From positions 1 through 55,989 of the forward strand of contig NZ_CAMHSK010000018.1 of the NCBI RefSeq assembly GCF_946187725.1: 55,989 bases of DNA, read 5' to 3'. Below the pieces are notes generated by a model. It was not told where the DNA came from. It made no database searches and worked only from the letters and a program-made list of their open reading frames with translations. The first letter of the stretch is position 1, and every line of letters starts with the position of its first letter. The translations under genes were made by a program, and so were the position numbers. This DNA comes from an uncultured Treponema sp. (GTDB lineage: Bacteria > Spirochaetota > Spirochaetia > Treponematales > Treponemataceae). Positions 7,176 to 14,452 of the stretch are shown here, piece by piece.

Positions 7176-7394
7176 TTACAAAAAAACTAAATTGCTATTA
7201 CCATTGTTTTCATTTTCTTTTATCTCCAAAACTAAATCTCCAATTTTAATTTCTTTGGTGTTATTTAACTTGCAGACTTTTCTGACAATGTATGCAAACA
7301 GTTCTGATAAATCTTGCTTATCGCTATAATCTTTCTTACTGTAAGCATAAAGTGTGTTTGTGAAATCTGAATAACCTATATAAATCTTTTTCAT
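7176..7394 (-). CDS. Hypothetical phage protein (72 aa)
   Basis: The 72-aa protein starts MKKIYIGYSDFTNTLYAYSK and is rich in Lys, Tyr and Asn with no membrane segment. I do not recognise it. The ATG at 7394 overlaps the stop of the preceding gene by 4 nt, indicating coupled translation in a run of four small ORFs downstream of the C5 methyltransferase. Confidence 0.6.
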   Translation of the reverse strand: MKKIYIGYSDFTNTLYAYSKKDYSDKQDLSELFAYIVRKVCKLNNTKEIKIGDLVLEIKENENNGNSNLVFL

Positions 7395-7615
7395 TGTTCT
7401 TTCTCCATTCCTAAGTATTCTTGATAGTAATCAGGGTTGATGTAAAAGCGGGCTTTTCCGTCTTCTGAATAGTCCTGAACATTTTTGTAGCGCCATTTTG
7501 GATCTAGGCTCTGCATGAAATTATAGGATTCTGTAAATGTCTCAAAATCAGGTGAATAGTGATATTTGCTTCCCATAATTCCGTCTGCATATTGCACGCA
7601 AAATCTCTTGCTCAT
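7391..7615 (-). CDS. Hypothetical phage protein (74 aa)
   Basis: The 74-aa protein is rich in aromatic residues (FCVQYADGIMGSKYHYSP, DPKWRYKNVQDYSED) and is probably a small alpha/beta fold. The family is not recognised. The start at 7615 lies 25 nt after the previous gene, and it overlaps the next gene by 4 nt (ATGA). Confidence 0.6.
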   Translation of the reverse strand: MSKRFCVQYADGIMGSKYHYSPDFETFTESYNFMQSLDPKWRYKNVQDYSEDGKARFYINPDYYQEYLGMEKEQ

Positions 7616-7640
7616 TGTTTTATTTCATCCTCAAAAAAAC

Positions 7641-7967
7641 CTAATCTTCTAATACAAGTTGATAATCACTATTAGACCAACCTCCGCGACCTTTTATAGC
7701 AACAACTTTTTTCTGCATTATACTGTTCCAAAAAGCCTGATCTTCTTTAGAAGGAATTTCACTTCGCCCAAATCTATATTCAAAATGATGTTCACCAAAA
7801 AATGGCTCTTTTTCACTTTTGATTCCGATACGGCCCCATTCTGATTTCTGATTTACAATATCAACAAGAACTTCATTTACTGTTGCTTTTGGAGAAACCT
7901 CAATAATGTACTCTGATGTTTCATCGCTTCTTGTTTTGCCTTGTCCTACAATTTTAAAACTGTTCAT
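7641..7967 (-). CDS. Hypothetical phage protein (108 aa)
   Basis: The 108-aa protein shows a predicted alpha/beta pattern (EYIIEVSPKATVNEVLVDIV) and a Gly-rich stretch near the end (AIKGRGGWSNSDYQLVLED). No family recognised. Its ATG overlaps the stop of the preceding 45-aa ORF (ATGA) and a GGTGG ribosome site lies upstream. It belongs to the operon that starts with the lipoprotein and C5 methyltransferase. Confidence 0.6.
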   Translation of the reverse strand: MNSFKIVGQGKTRSDETSEYIIEVSPKATVNEVLVDIVNQKSEWGRIGIKSEKEPFFGEHHFEYRFGRSEIPSKEDQAFWNSIMQKKVVAIKGRGGWSNSDYQLVLED

Positions 7968-8101
7968 AGTTTCACCACCTTGTAACTGTTTGGAAGCATA
8001 GTAACTAAATCATTAAAATAGCCTTCATCTTCTGTCTGCAAGTATGAAAAACGCAACAATTCCAGATGTTTAATCAATTCATCAAACCTGTAATGACTCA
8101 C
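7964..8101 (-). CDS. Small protein (45 aa) bridging the C5 methyltransferase and the next gene
   Basis: A GTG at 8101, preceded by AAGGAAGA, opens a 45-codon frame overlapping the methyltransferase 3' end by 20 nt and the next start by 4 nt (ATGA). It begins MSHYRFDELIKHLELLRFSY. The double overlap and full use of the space argue that it is real. No family recognised. Confidence 0.55.
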   Translation of the reverse strand: MSHYRFDELIKHLELLRFSYLQTEDEGYFNDLVTMLPNSYKVVKL

Positions 8102-9455
8102 TCTTCCTTACTAACTCTTTTAGAATCTGACTGAACATAGCTTTTGCAAAGTTTGGTGGAACGGCATTACCAATCTGTTTAACGACCTCGACTTTCGTCC
8201 CAGTAAATTTATAGTCAGCTGGAAATCCTGTTGCTGCGGCAAGTTCTGTTGGCTGTAACATTCTGAATCCGAGTTCGATTCCGTCAGTTACGCCACATAC
8301 TGCAAAACGATCTTTTGTGGTAATTGTTGGCAAAGGAAGTCCTATCTGATGTGCCACACCATTCCCGTAGTATTCAGTAATAAACGGCTGTACTAAACAA
8401 TGTTCCTGCTTTGTACAGATTGTCGATAACGGTTTATCAATCGTTCTGTTTCTCTGTTTTGCAGAAGTCTGCCCGATTGCAGAAATAAAAGGTTCTACAA
8501 TTCCGTATCTGTTGCTTGTATCAAGTGTTGGAACAGGCTCATCGATTTTATGTACACGGTTATCACCACCATTATATCTTGCAAGAAAAGGTCTTATCAG
8601 CATGTGGTGAGCTCCACTACATGAAATAGTTGAGAGCGGTTTTTCAAGACTTTCTGCAGTTGAGTTTCCGTAGAGTTTTGCAATAAACGGCTCTGCATAA
8701 TTACCCCAATACTCACGGATTCCGTATTCAATGCGCCTCAAAGTTGCATCAGCAAGCGGTTTCTTTCTTTCACTGATAAGCTGGCACGGGATAGACCAGT
8801 CAATTATCTCGCTTGCCGCTCTCCATTTTGGAAGGAACATATCACCATCTTTAGTATTAGTCATATTTGGCCATAAAATGCGCTTGCCACAATCCTTTCT
8901 TACCGCCTGAATAAACAACCTTCTTCTTGATGTAGGTGCCCCATAATCTGCTGCACAGAGTACACGATATGACACTGTATAATTAAGAGACTGCAAGGCT
9001 CGAATAAATACCTTAAAAGTCTTTCCTTTTTCCGACTGTATAATTTTGCCATCTGGAGAAAGAGCTCCCCAAGACTGGAACTCAGGAACATTTTCAATAA
9101 TTACGCGCTTAGGGTGGATTGTCTCAACAAAACGCAATACTTCCCATGCTGGTGCGCGTAATTGTTCGTTACGGGGCTTTCCCCCTCTTGCTACGGAAAA
9201 ATGCTGACAACCAGGAGAAGCCCAAAGCAGATCTGTATCTTCAGCCGCTTTTAATGTCTCCGGGGCGATTGTCTGAACATCTTCAATACGATGTTCTGCA
9301 AATGGATAGTTTGCGGCATGAGTTTCAATCGCTCTTTCCCAGTGATTTATTGCACTAATGTTTACATCAAAGTTGTAATCGTGAGCCGCTTCTATAAGTC
9401 CTGTACTTTCTCCGCCTCCACCACAAAACATGTCAATTATATTTAATTTCTTCAT
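8082..9455 (-). CDS. DNA (cytosine-5) methyltransferase, orphan phage type
   Basis: This enzyme methylates cytosine C5 in a specific sequence using SAM. Motif I is DMFCGGGGESTG (from residue 8). The catalytic Cys is C83 in SPGCQHFS, a PGCQ variant of the usual PCQ. Motif VI is ENVPEF (from 121), and motifs IX-X (PTELAAATGFP, IGNAVPP) are at the C-terminus. The middle region contains repeated KPLSTI/PLPTITT-like units, typical of long phage C5 enzymes. No restriction endonuclease lies nearby, so it probably protects phage DNA from host restriction. It follows the lipoprotein gene by 13 nt. Confidence 0.92.
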   Translation of the reverse strand: MKKLNIIDMFCGGGGESTGLIEAAHDYNFDVNISAINHWERAIETHAANYPFAEHRIEDVQTIAPETLKAAEDTDLLWASPGCQHFSVARGGKPRNEQLRAPAWEVLRFVETIHPKRVIIENVPEFQSWGALSPDGKIIQSEKGKTFKVFIRALQSLNYTVSYRVLCAADYGAPTSRRRLFIQAVRKDCGKRILWPNMTNTKDGDMFLPKWRAASEIIDWSIPCQLISERKKPLADATLRRIEYGIREYWGNYAEPFIAKLYGNSTAESLEKPLSTISCSGAHHMLIRPFLARYNGGDNRVHKIDEPVPTLDTSNRYGIVEPFISAIGQTSAKQRNRTIDKPLSTICTKQEHCLVQPFITEYYGNGVAHQIGLPLPTITTKDRFAVCGVTDGIELGFRMLQPTELAAATGFPADYKFTGTKVEVVKQIGNAVPPNFAKAMFSQILKELVRKSESLQV

Positions 9456-9468
9456 CTTTCGCCCTCAC

Positions 9469-9735
9469 TTAATCAAACTGAATCAATGTATCGTCGACGA
9501 TTACTTTTGATTTACCACTACTATGACTATGTGCGGAATCTGTCATTCTTCCGTTTCCTGTAGCAAAGTATCTAGTTCTGCCTTTATCATGAAAACGATA
9601 AATCTTCACACCGTCACACTCGAAAAGAAACTCAATGTTAAAATCAGCTTTTGCATTTTCTGATGGAACATAAGTTCCTTCTTTTTCACAACTGACACAA
9701 ACCAAGGTTAAAAATACCAATAATAATTTTTTCAT
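9469..9735 (-). CDS. Small phage lipoprotein
   Basis: The start is taken at the ATG at 9735, which overlaps the previous stop (ATGA) and follows GGAGATAG. The 88-aa product starts MKKLLLVFLTLVCVSCEKEG, a clear type II signal peptide with lipobox VCVSC, then a small beta-rich domain (IEFLFECDGVKIYRFHDKGR). It resembles short lipoproteins of the DUF4884 kind, but that is recalled rather than tested. A phage lipoprotein expressed from a prophage could alter the host surface, for example superinfection exclusion; this is inference. Confidence 0.75.
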   Translation of the reverse strand: MKKLLLVFLTLVCVSCEKEGTYVPSENAKADFNIEFLFECDGVKIYRFHDKGRTRYFATGNGRMTDSAHSHSSGKSKVIVDDTLIQFD

Positions 9736-10067
9736 TTCTCTATCTCCTTCAAGAATTGCTCTGCTTGTCCGCAAAGTTCGTTCCACAAGTCTGTATGTTC
9801 TTGTGGATGTTCTGGGTCATACTCAACCTCATTATTTACAAACTCCGAAAACTTTTTAATGATTTCTTTTGCTTTGGTAAGTTTCTTCTCAGATTTCTTT
9901 TTCTGACTTTCAGCTCCCTGCATATAAGCAACAGTCGCAAGGTCTTCGTTATTCTTGACTTCTTCTTTCAGTTCAGCGTTTTCCTTGCAGATACACTCAA
10001 ACCCCTGTTGCAGTATCGGGTCTTTGAGTGCCATGCTGATTCTGTCTTTCATCTCGTCTTTAGTCAT
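9732..10067 (-). CDS. Hypothetical coiled-coil protein
   Basis: The 111-aa, Glu- and Lys-rich protein has a long predicted coiled coil (ENAELKEEVKNNEDL through KKSEKKLTKAKEIIKKFSEF). There is no catalytic motif. A GGAGATAAAAG site precedes the ATG at 10067. It begins about 22 nt after the hairpin downstream of DGR target 2 and is coupled by ATGA overlap to the lipoprotein gene. Confidence 0.65.
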   Translation of the reverse strand: MTKDEMKDRISMALKDPILQQGFECICKENAELKEEVKNNEDLATVAYMQGAESQKKKSEKKLTKAKEIIKKFSEFVNNEVEYDPEHPQEHTDLWNELCGQAEQFLKEIEK

Positions 10068-10088
10068 TTTCTTTTATCTCCTGTCTGA

Positions 10089-10109
10089 TGCGGGGCTAAA
10101 CGCCCCGCA
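10089..10109 (-). repeat. Perfect hairpin 24 nt beyond the VR2 target stop
   Basis: Stem TGCGGGGC/GCCCCGCA (8 bp) with a 5-nt loop and no following U-tract on the - strand. The sequence differs from the VR1 hairpin (3841-3865), but loop size (5 nt) and distance to the stop codon (24 nt) are the same, arguing for a selected DGR structural element rather than a terminator. Confidence 0.8.
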
Positions 10110-10133
10110 GATTATCCGATGCGCTCCACTCCG

Positions 10134-10733
10134 TTACGCTGCGAGGACGAAGCGGGCACGGACAAAATTGCCCGTAAACCCAGCGCCGTAGTAGAGGGCA
10201 TAGCCATTGTCGCCGACACTGCAGAAATCAGCAGCAGACGCTTTATACGATGTGCATAGCCAATACCATTTAGAAAAATCTTCTTCAAAATCAAATGCAA
10301 TTCGATTCCGGTCTTTCTTGAAATGTGCCAGGCGTTTTTCGCCAAATACTTCATCATAAGAAAGTAAGCCGCAATTTATTCCAGCAATTCCAACTTTCTG
10401 CATCGCCTTTAAAAACTCGCCTGACAAATACTGATTAAGCTGAGTTTTCTCAAAATCTTTTGTGTCATTGAGATCTACAGCACTCGCAAAAAGACAATGC
10501 TCAAAAACAAGAATAAAATCACCATTTGTTTCTTTTCCAACAATGACAGCCTTATCCGAAACCTTTAATGTGTCGAAGCTCATTTCTGTTTGACCCTTTA
10601 TTTCTGTCTCTGGGACAGTGAAATCCGGCAGCTTTATTCTGTCTCCAATCTGCACACGAGCTTTATTTTTATTAAAGCCGTCCAAGGTCCAGAGGGTGCG
10701 GGTCTCCAAGATTCCATCATCATTTGTTTTCAT
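10134..10733 (-). CDS. DGR target 2: DUF6273-like C-type-lectin protein
   Basis: The 199-aa second substrate of the retroelement has a layout like formylglycine-enzyme/C-type-lectin domains of the DUF6273 kind: LNQYLSGEFL, then CGLLSYDEVF, then KWYWLCTSYK, then the variable segment (about residues 165-194), ending FVRARFVLAA. The TR asparagine positions read D, S, G, D, N, Y, L, Y, G, F, G, N. Its ATG overlaps the TerS stop by 4 nt. It has no signal peptide or fibre-like N-terminus, so it differs in architecture from target 1 and may be a separate virion decoration or an intracellular binder; the role is unknown. Confidence 0.9.
   Translation of the reverse strand: MKTNDDGILETRTLWTLDGFNKNKARVQIGDRIKLPDFTVPETEIKGQTEMSFDTLKVSDKAVIVGKETNGDFILVFEHCLFASAVDLNDTKDFEKTQLNQYLSGEFLKAMQKVGIAGINCGLLSYDEVFGEKRLAHFKKDRNRIAFDFEEDFSKWYWLCTSYKASAADFCSVGDNGYALYYGAGFTGNFVRARFVLAA
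10153..10241 (-). repeat. DGR variable repeat 2 (VR2)
   Basis: Over the 89 bp aligned to TR there are 16 differences. Fifteen are at coding-strand TR adenines, and one (10157) is a C-to-G change on the coding strand in the 3' conserved part, giving RARF instead of RPRF. Homology to TR continues 3 bp further (to 10244) than for VR1. It lies 7.1 kb from TR, so it is a dispersed target. Confidence 0.95.
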
Positions 10734-11245
10734 TTTCTACCTCCAAGTAGTGCGCCGATTGCGCTTTCGTTTTTCTGTATTTCTTGGCCCGTCTTGATCA
10801 CATTCAGTTCATCGAGCGTGAGTTTTGTTCGGGCGGCAGGGCTGATGTAATATTTACTCCCGAGCTGATCAAACTTATTTGACAGCGCGATGTAAACCTT
10901 TTGTGCATTCGTAAAAGTCTCAAAGTCTGCCAGCGGATCTAAATCGCTGTAGAACTTCTGAATTTCACGAAGTTTTTCCAGGATAAGGCAGAGCTGTTCA
11001 AGCTGGGGAATGTCGGCCGGAGAAAGGACACGGATTGAAACAAGCATTGCCGTGAGTTTCTTCCAGTAGGCTTTCACATACTTGCTCTTGATTGTCTTCG
11101 GGCAAGCAATTTTTGTCTCTTCCGGAAAGATTGCAGTAGACTTTTTTACAAGGGCTGTATCTGCACTCGGTTTATTTTTTTCCCGTGTCGTGTTCAGAGT
11201 GCCTTTTAATGCTTTCAGCTCTGTCGGCAGTCTCGGTCTCCCCAT
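10730..11245 (-). CDS. terS: Terminase small subunit, P27 family
   Basis: It recognises phage DNA for packaging and pairs with TerL. The start MGRPRLPTELKALKGT is characteristic of P27-family TerS. The body is helical, with a C-terminal tail rich in charged residues. I choose the ATG at 11245, with AAGGAG upstream at a long spacing; an upstream TTG at 11275 would add ten residues. It lies after the HNH gene, the usual order in HK97-type cos phages. The 68-bp GC-skewed gap 11276-11343 between them is the place I would look for cos. The 3' end is translationally coupled to DGR target 2. Confidence 0.88.
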   Translation of the reverse strand: MGRPRLPTELKALKGTLNTTREKNKPSADTALVKKSTAIFPEETKIACPKTIKSKYVKAYWKKLTAMLVSIRVLSPADIPQLEQLCLILEKLREIQKFYSDLDPLADFETFTNAQKVYIALSNKFDQLGSKYYISPAARTKLTLDELNVIKTGQEIQKNESAIGALLGGRK

Positions 11246-11343
11246 TTCTTTTATATAAAACTCCTTAATTTTCAAAAATAATTATGTAATTCTCGCGCGT
11301 GAATTGCCGGTGATGGTGAAAGGCTTGTGCCCCCGATGTTTTT

Positions 11344-11706
11344 TTATCCCCCCTCCCCCTGCTTGCGCTCCCGGAAAAATCCGTTCTCTCGCAAAGTCTT
11401 TTGTGAGTGGCAGGACTGACACATCGGCTGCAAGTTATCCTCGTTGTAGAACAGGTCCGGGTTTCCCCTGTGTGGCGTGATGTGATCCGCTATCGTTGCC
11501 TTTTCACCGCACACAAAACAGAAAGGAAACTTCTTCAGAAAGTCTTTCCTCAACTGTCTCCAGCGTGCTGAATAATACAGCGCGTGCCATTCACTGCTTT
11601 TAGTTCTTTTTCCTGAAAACCCGCCTTTCTTTGCTGTCGTATGCTTCGGGCACCTGGTTCCGTTGCTCACAAGACAGTTACATCCCGGATATGTGCACAG
11701 TTTCAT
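11344..11706 (-). CDS. HNH endonuclease (packaging-associated)
   Basis: This small HNH nuclease has two zinc-ligand pairs (CTYPGC near the start; CFVCG and CQSCH) and the beta-beta-alpha core IADHITPHRGNPDLFY-EDNLQPMC. In HK97-like phages an HNH protein next to TerS is required for cos cleavage and packaging, and this gene is directly upstream of terS. The start at 11706 (MKLC) or 11712 (MIMKLC) is undecided. About 120 aa is normal. Confidence 0.88.
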   Translation of the reverse strand: MKLCTYPGCNCLVSNGTRCPKHTTAKKGGFSGKRTKSSEWHALYYSARWRQLRKDFLKKFPFCFVCGEKATIADHITPHRGNPDLFYNEDNLQPMCQSCHSQKTLRENGFFRERKQGEGG

Positions 11707-11744
11707 TATCATCTTTCAGCCCTCGATACATCTGTTGTCAATGG

Positions 11745-12083
11745 TCAACTCCTGAGCGGGTGCCCGTACATAACGGGGAAATTCGGTTCTCTTGTGGCCT
11801 CATCCTCGTAAATGATTTCTTTCTGGAAGTCTGCCGCATATTGCAATTCCATTCTTGCGCCTTTGGACTGCTGCCAGTCCTTAAGCATGAAGATTGCATC
11901 AACGCAATCAATAAGCGCAAAATCAATGTGAAGAAACTGCTCATAAGTCAGAAATGTATATTCTCCGACATCAACCGGGCTTATCACATTGTAATTCTGT
12001 GCCAGGAGCCTTGCCTTTGCCTTCGCAAACTTGTCCTTGTAGTTCTTGTCATCCGTAATTTTCCCAGATATGTAGACCGTCAT
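11745..12083 (-). CDS. DUF4406-type nucleoside deoxyribosyltransferase-like protein
   Basis: The protein starts MTVYISGKITDD, with a conserved pattern of a first strand plus SGK/P-loop-like turn, then VISPVDVGE, then HIDFALIDCVDAIFMLKDWQQSKGARMEL. This is the phage DUF4406 fold, related to nucleoside 2-deoxyribosyltransferases. The ATG at 12083 has GGAGG upstream; the longer frame starts at a TTG. It overlaps the 3' end of the upstream gene. A role in nucleotide salvage or base modification is inferred from the fold only. Confidence 0.8.
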   Translation of the reverse strand: MTVYISGKITDDKNYKDKFAKAKARLLAQNYNVISPVDVGEYTFLTYEQFLHIDFALIDCVDAIFMLKDWQQSKGARMELQYAADFQKEIIYEDEATREPNFPVMYGHPLRS

Positions 12084-12504
12084 TCTTTCTGCCTCCAAGT
12101 TTTTTCAGCCTTGTGTAAAGCTGTTCCGATTTGCTTTGGTAATACAATGCATGTCTTACCCCGTTGTAGATGGCCGAAACATAATTCTTTCTAACGCTCC
12201 AGCAGAAATTGTCTTCTCGCCTGGCATAGCGCCTCATTATGTATTCGACAGCCTCTATCGCCTTGTCCTCAAGGTCAGAGTCGTCAAGGAAGAAGCCCTT
12301 TTCTTTCCGTTCTTTCTGGATGAACTTCTTCGCAATTACAATCGACTTCTGCCACAAGGCGGCCTGCGCCTTCCTGTCTTTCCTCGCAAGATACGCATAT
12401 TGCAGGTTTATTAAGATTTCACTGTCATTTTTTGGCTCAGCATAAAACGGCAGCTCGTCTATAAAATCTTGCCATGTAAACTCGAAAAAAAAGAACATTA
12501 GCAT
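12049..12504 (-). CDS. Hypothetical helical protein, possible sigma-like late regulator
   Basis: The 151-aa, mostly helical protein carries the stretch IAKKFIQKE, then LDDSDLEDKAIEAVEYIMRRY. That is reminiscent of region 2 of sigma-70-like proteins, and the position just upstream of the HNH/terS block is where ArpU/RinA-type late regulators often lie. The similarity is weak, so this is only a suggestion. The ATG lies 4 nt after the preceding stop. Confidence 0.55.
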   Translation of the reverse strand: MLMFFFFEFTWQDFIDELPFYAEPKNDSEILINLQYAYLARKDRKAQAALWQKSIVIAKKFIQKERKEKGFFLDDSDLEDKAIEAVEYIMRRYARREDNFCWSVRKNYVSAIYNGVRHALYYQSKSEQLYTRLKKLGGRKNDGLHIWENYG

Positions 12505-12507
12505 TTT

Positions 12508-12930
12508 TCACCTCATGCCAAGAAATCGCTCCACCACATCGGGAGTTTTCTTAAATGTCTTTGCCACCGGCTCTTTTGGCGGTTCTGCATAGGCCTTGAT
12601 AAAATCATCCTCTGTGAGCACTCTGTTCCGCCCGTTGATGCTTTTGCAGACGGTGCACTCATAACGCCATTCCCAAATGACTTCCGCCATTTCTACGGCA
12701 TCGCAAAGTAGCTCGACTTTCACCATGTGGAGCGGCTTTAATTCCGCCTGCCAGTTTCCGCCGCCTCTCTTTACCCTTTCCCGGCAATAAGGGCAGAAAG
12801 CATAGCGTGTTGCACCTGAAAGCGGTTTTCTGAAAACGACTTTTTCAGCAAGCACATTCGTGCGCCTGTAACCGGCAAGAAGTACATCTTTCGCGCTTTT
12901 GGGCTTTTCCGTGTTGTTTATGAACTCCAT
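12508..12930 (-). CDS. Zinc-ribbon-containing hypothetical protein
   Basis: The 140-aa protein has two Cys pairs, CPYCRERV and CTVCKSIN, forming a probable zinc ribbon in the middle of the chain. The N-terminus is basic. It lies between the replication protein and the possible late regulator. No family recognised; DNA or protein binding is plausible. Confidence 0.65.
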   Translation of the reverse strand: MEFINNTEKPKSAKDVLLAGYRRTNVLAEKVVFRKPLSGATRYAFCPYCRERVKRGGGNWQAELKPLHMVKVELLCDAVEMAEVIWEWRYECTVCKSINGRNRVLTEDDFIKAYAEPPKEPVAKTFKKTPDVVERFLGMR

Positions 12931-12939
12931 TCAGTCCCC

Positions 12940-13833
12940 CTAATCAAATGTTGCGCCACATTCCGAGCAATGCCACTTCATCAGCTTTTCAGACCAGGAA
13001 GCGGCTATCCGTCCGCATTTATCGCACTTAAAAAGCCGAGGTTTTTCAGTTTCCGCACCTTTCGGAATCTCCTTGCTGAACTTCTTGAAGTTGTTCGGGC
13101 GGTAATTTGCCGGAAGACAGTTCGAGAAAGTTTTTGAGGAAACGAAAGTATCAAAGCTGAATTCCTTGTCGATGTAAGAATCCGCGTTTTTAAGTTCCGC
13201 GATGTAGTTGTCAACGGCAGAAATCACATTCTGCGACGGAACCCCTTTTAGTTTTTGAATCGCCAGACGGAAATCACACGACTGGAAGCGGAAAAAGTCA
13301 CCTTTCTGACATGGAAGACCTGCATTTTTGAATTTCTCAAAGACAATGCGTGAGTAATCTTTCTGAGAATCACTCATTTTCGACAGCGGGGAAGGTGGCG
13401 ACGGTTGATTTTTCGGCTCATCGCAAGAATTTTCGTTTTTTTCAGAAATCTCGCAGTCTTTAAATTCACCATCACCATCATCATTTAAATTTAAATTCTC
13501 ATTAGCATTTAAATTTACATTTACATTAGGGTTTTCGTTTTCGGAAACTTCAAAACCCATAGGGTTTTTAGTTTCTAAACCCATAGGGTTTTTGTTTTCT
13601 TTCTTCGGCCGTCCGCCTAAACTGCCATATTTGCCGTTTTCCTGCCGTTTAAGGTTTGCATCGAGCTGAGGCTTGATAAGCGTAAACACGATTTTTTCAA
13701 CCCCGCTCAATTCAATTTCGTTCTGGTTGAGTGCGTATTCGTTAATTGCAAACATAATTTTGCCGTACTGTTCAAGCGGTAAATCTTTCAGAGCTTCGTG
13801 AAAAGAGCGGTATGTAACAAAAGAATCGGTCAT
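12940..13833 (-). CDS. Phage replication protein (DUF6291-like N-terminus, C-terminal zinc ribbon)
   Basis: The 297-aa N-terminal region (FVTYRSFHEALKDLPLEQYG to GKYGSLGGRPKKE) resembles the DUF6291/replisome-organiser type. It is followed by a low-complexity Asn/Asp-rich linker (about residues 88-130), a helical domain, and a C-terminal zinc ribbon (CDKCGR with CSECGATF). It probably starts phage DNA replication. The linker-coding DNA is AT-rich with repeats and two palindromes, a candidate origin inside the gene as in lambda O. It belongs with the Bet-like and OB-fold genes upstream. Confidence 0.75.
   Translation of the reverse strand: MTDSFVTYRSFHEALKDLPLEQYGKIMFAINEYALNQNEIELSGVEKIVFTLIKPQLDANLKRQENGKYGSLGGRPKKENKNPMGLETKNPMGFEVSENENPNVNVNLNANENLNLNDDGDGEFKDCEISEKNENSCDEPKNQPSPPSPLSKMSDSQKDYSRIVFEKFKNAGLPCQKGDFFRFQSCDFRLAIQKLKGVPSQNVISAVDNYIAELKNADSYIDKEFSFDTFVSSKTFSNCLPANYRPNNFKKFSKEIPKGAETEKPRLFKCDKCGRIAASWSEKLMKWHCSECGATFD
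13440..13592. other. Candidate phage replication origin inside the replication gene
   Basis: About 150 bp is AT-rich, with repeated ATTTAAATTTA/ACATTTACATT blocks (13487-13530) followed by two copies of a palindrome AAACCC-ATA-GGGTTT (13552-13568, 13577-13591) spaced 24-25 bp apart. Iterons plus an AT-rich stretch within the initiator gene is the lambda-type ori arrangement. The repeats also encode the low-complexity linker, so coding constraint is an alternative. Confidence 0.45.
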
Positions 13834-13909
13834 CGTTTAACAAGTCCTTTTTTTTATTCAGATTTTGCCCCGTAAAATATTCCAGCATTTACAGGGCAAA
13901 GTGTTTTTT

Positions 13910-14452
13910 TTAGAATGTAGGCATTCCGGCCGTGTTCGGCGTTCCAAAAGCCTGAGACATTCCGTTTGCGTCAGCCTGAGACATAGGCGGTGCGGGCTGT
14001 TGAACTGGAGCGGGTTTCGCTTCCTGTGGTTGCGCCTTTTCAATTAGTTTTGCGTTTACATACTGGCTTTTTTCGGTTTTCCATTCCTCAATCGGCTTTC
14101 CGCTCTGATCATAGCCGTTGACAACTTTCTTTGTTTTTGTATGGCTGAATTCAGCCTTTCCGACCTTGTTGACGAACGGATTGAAATTGCCGCCGATTGT
14201 GTCCTGAATGTTTACGCCGAAACAGTCACAGAGGCGTGAATAGCCGTAATCGAAGTTTTCACCCTCAAAAATAGTGTGGCGGTACGGAATCTTGTTCCAA
14301 GTCGGCGCATTTACACTAAAGAACACGGCGAGCACATTCTTTCCCTGATACTGCTCATATTTGACATCACAAATCATGATGTCGTATGTTCCGTCCTGAC
14401 ACTCGCAGCTTTTCGTTGCGGGCACATACTGTGCATTTGTGATCCAGCTCAT
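13910..14452 (-). CDS. DUF669/SSB-like phage recombination accessory protein
   Basis: The 180-aa N-terminal part (DGTYDIMICDVKYEQYQGKN, followed by FFSVNAPTWNKIPYRHTI) has the strand pattern of an OB-fold/DUF669 protein. The C-terminal 45 residues are Pro/Gln/Ala-rich and end GTPNTAGMPTF, like the flexible tail of SSB proteins. It directly follows the Bet-like gene (stop and start adjoin), so ssDNA binding during annealing or replication is likely. Confidence 0.65.
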   Translation of the reverse strand: MSWITNAQYVPATKSCECQDGTYDIMICDVKYEQYQGKNVLAVFFSVNAPTWNKIPYRHTIFEGENFDYGYSRLCDCFGVNIQDTIGGNFNPFVNKVGKAEFSHTKTKKVVNGYDQSGKPIEEWKTEKSQYVNAKLIEKAQPQEAKPAPVQQPAPPMSQADANGMSQAFGTPNTAGMPTF

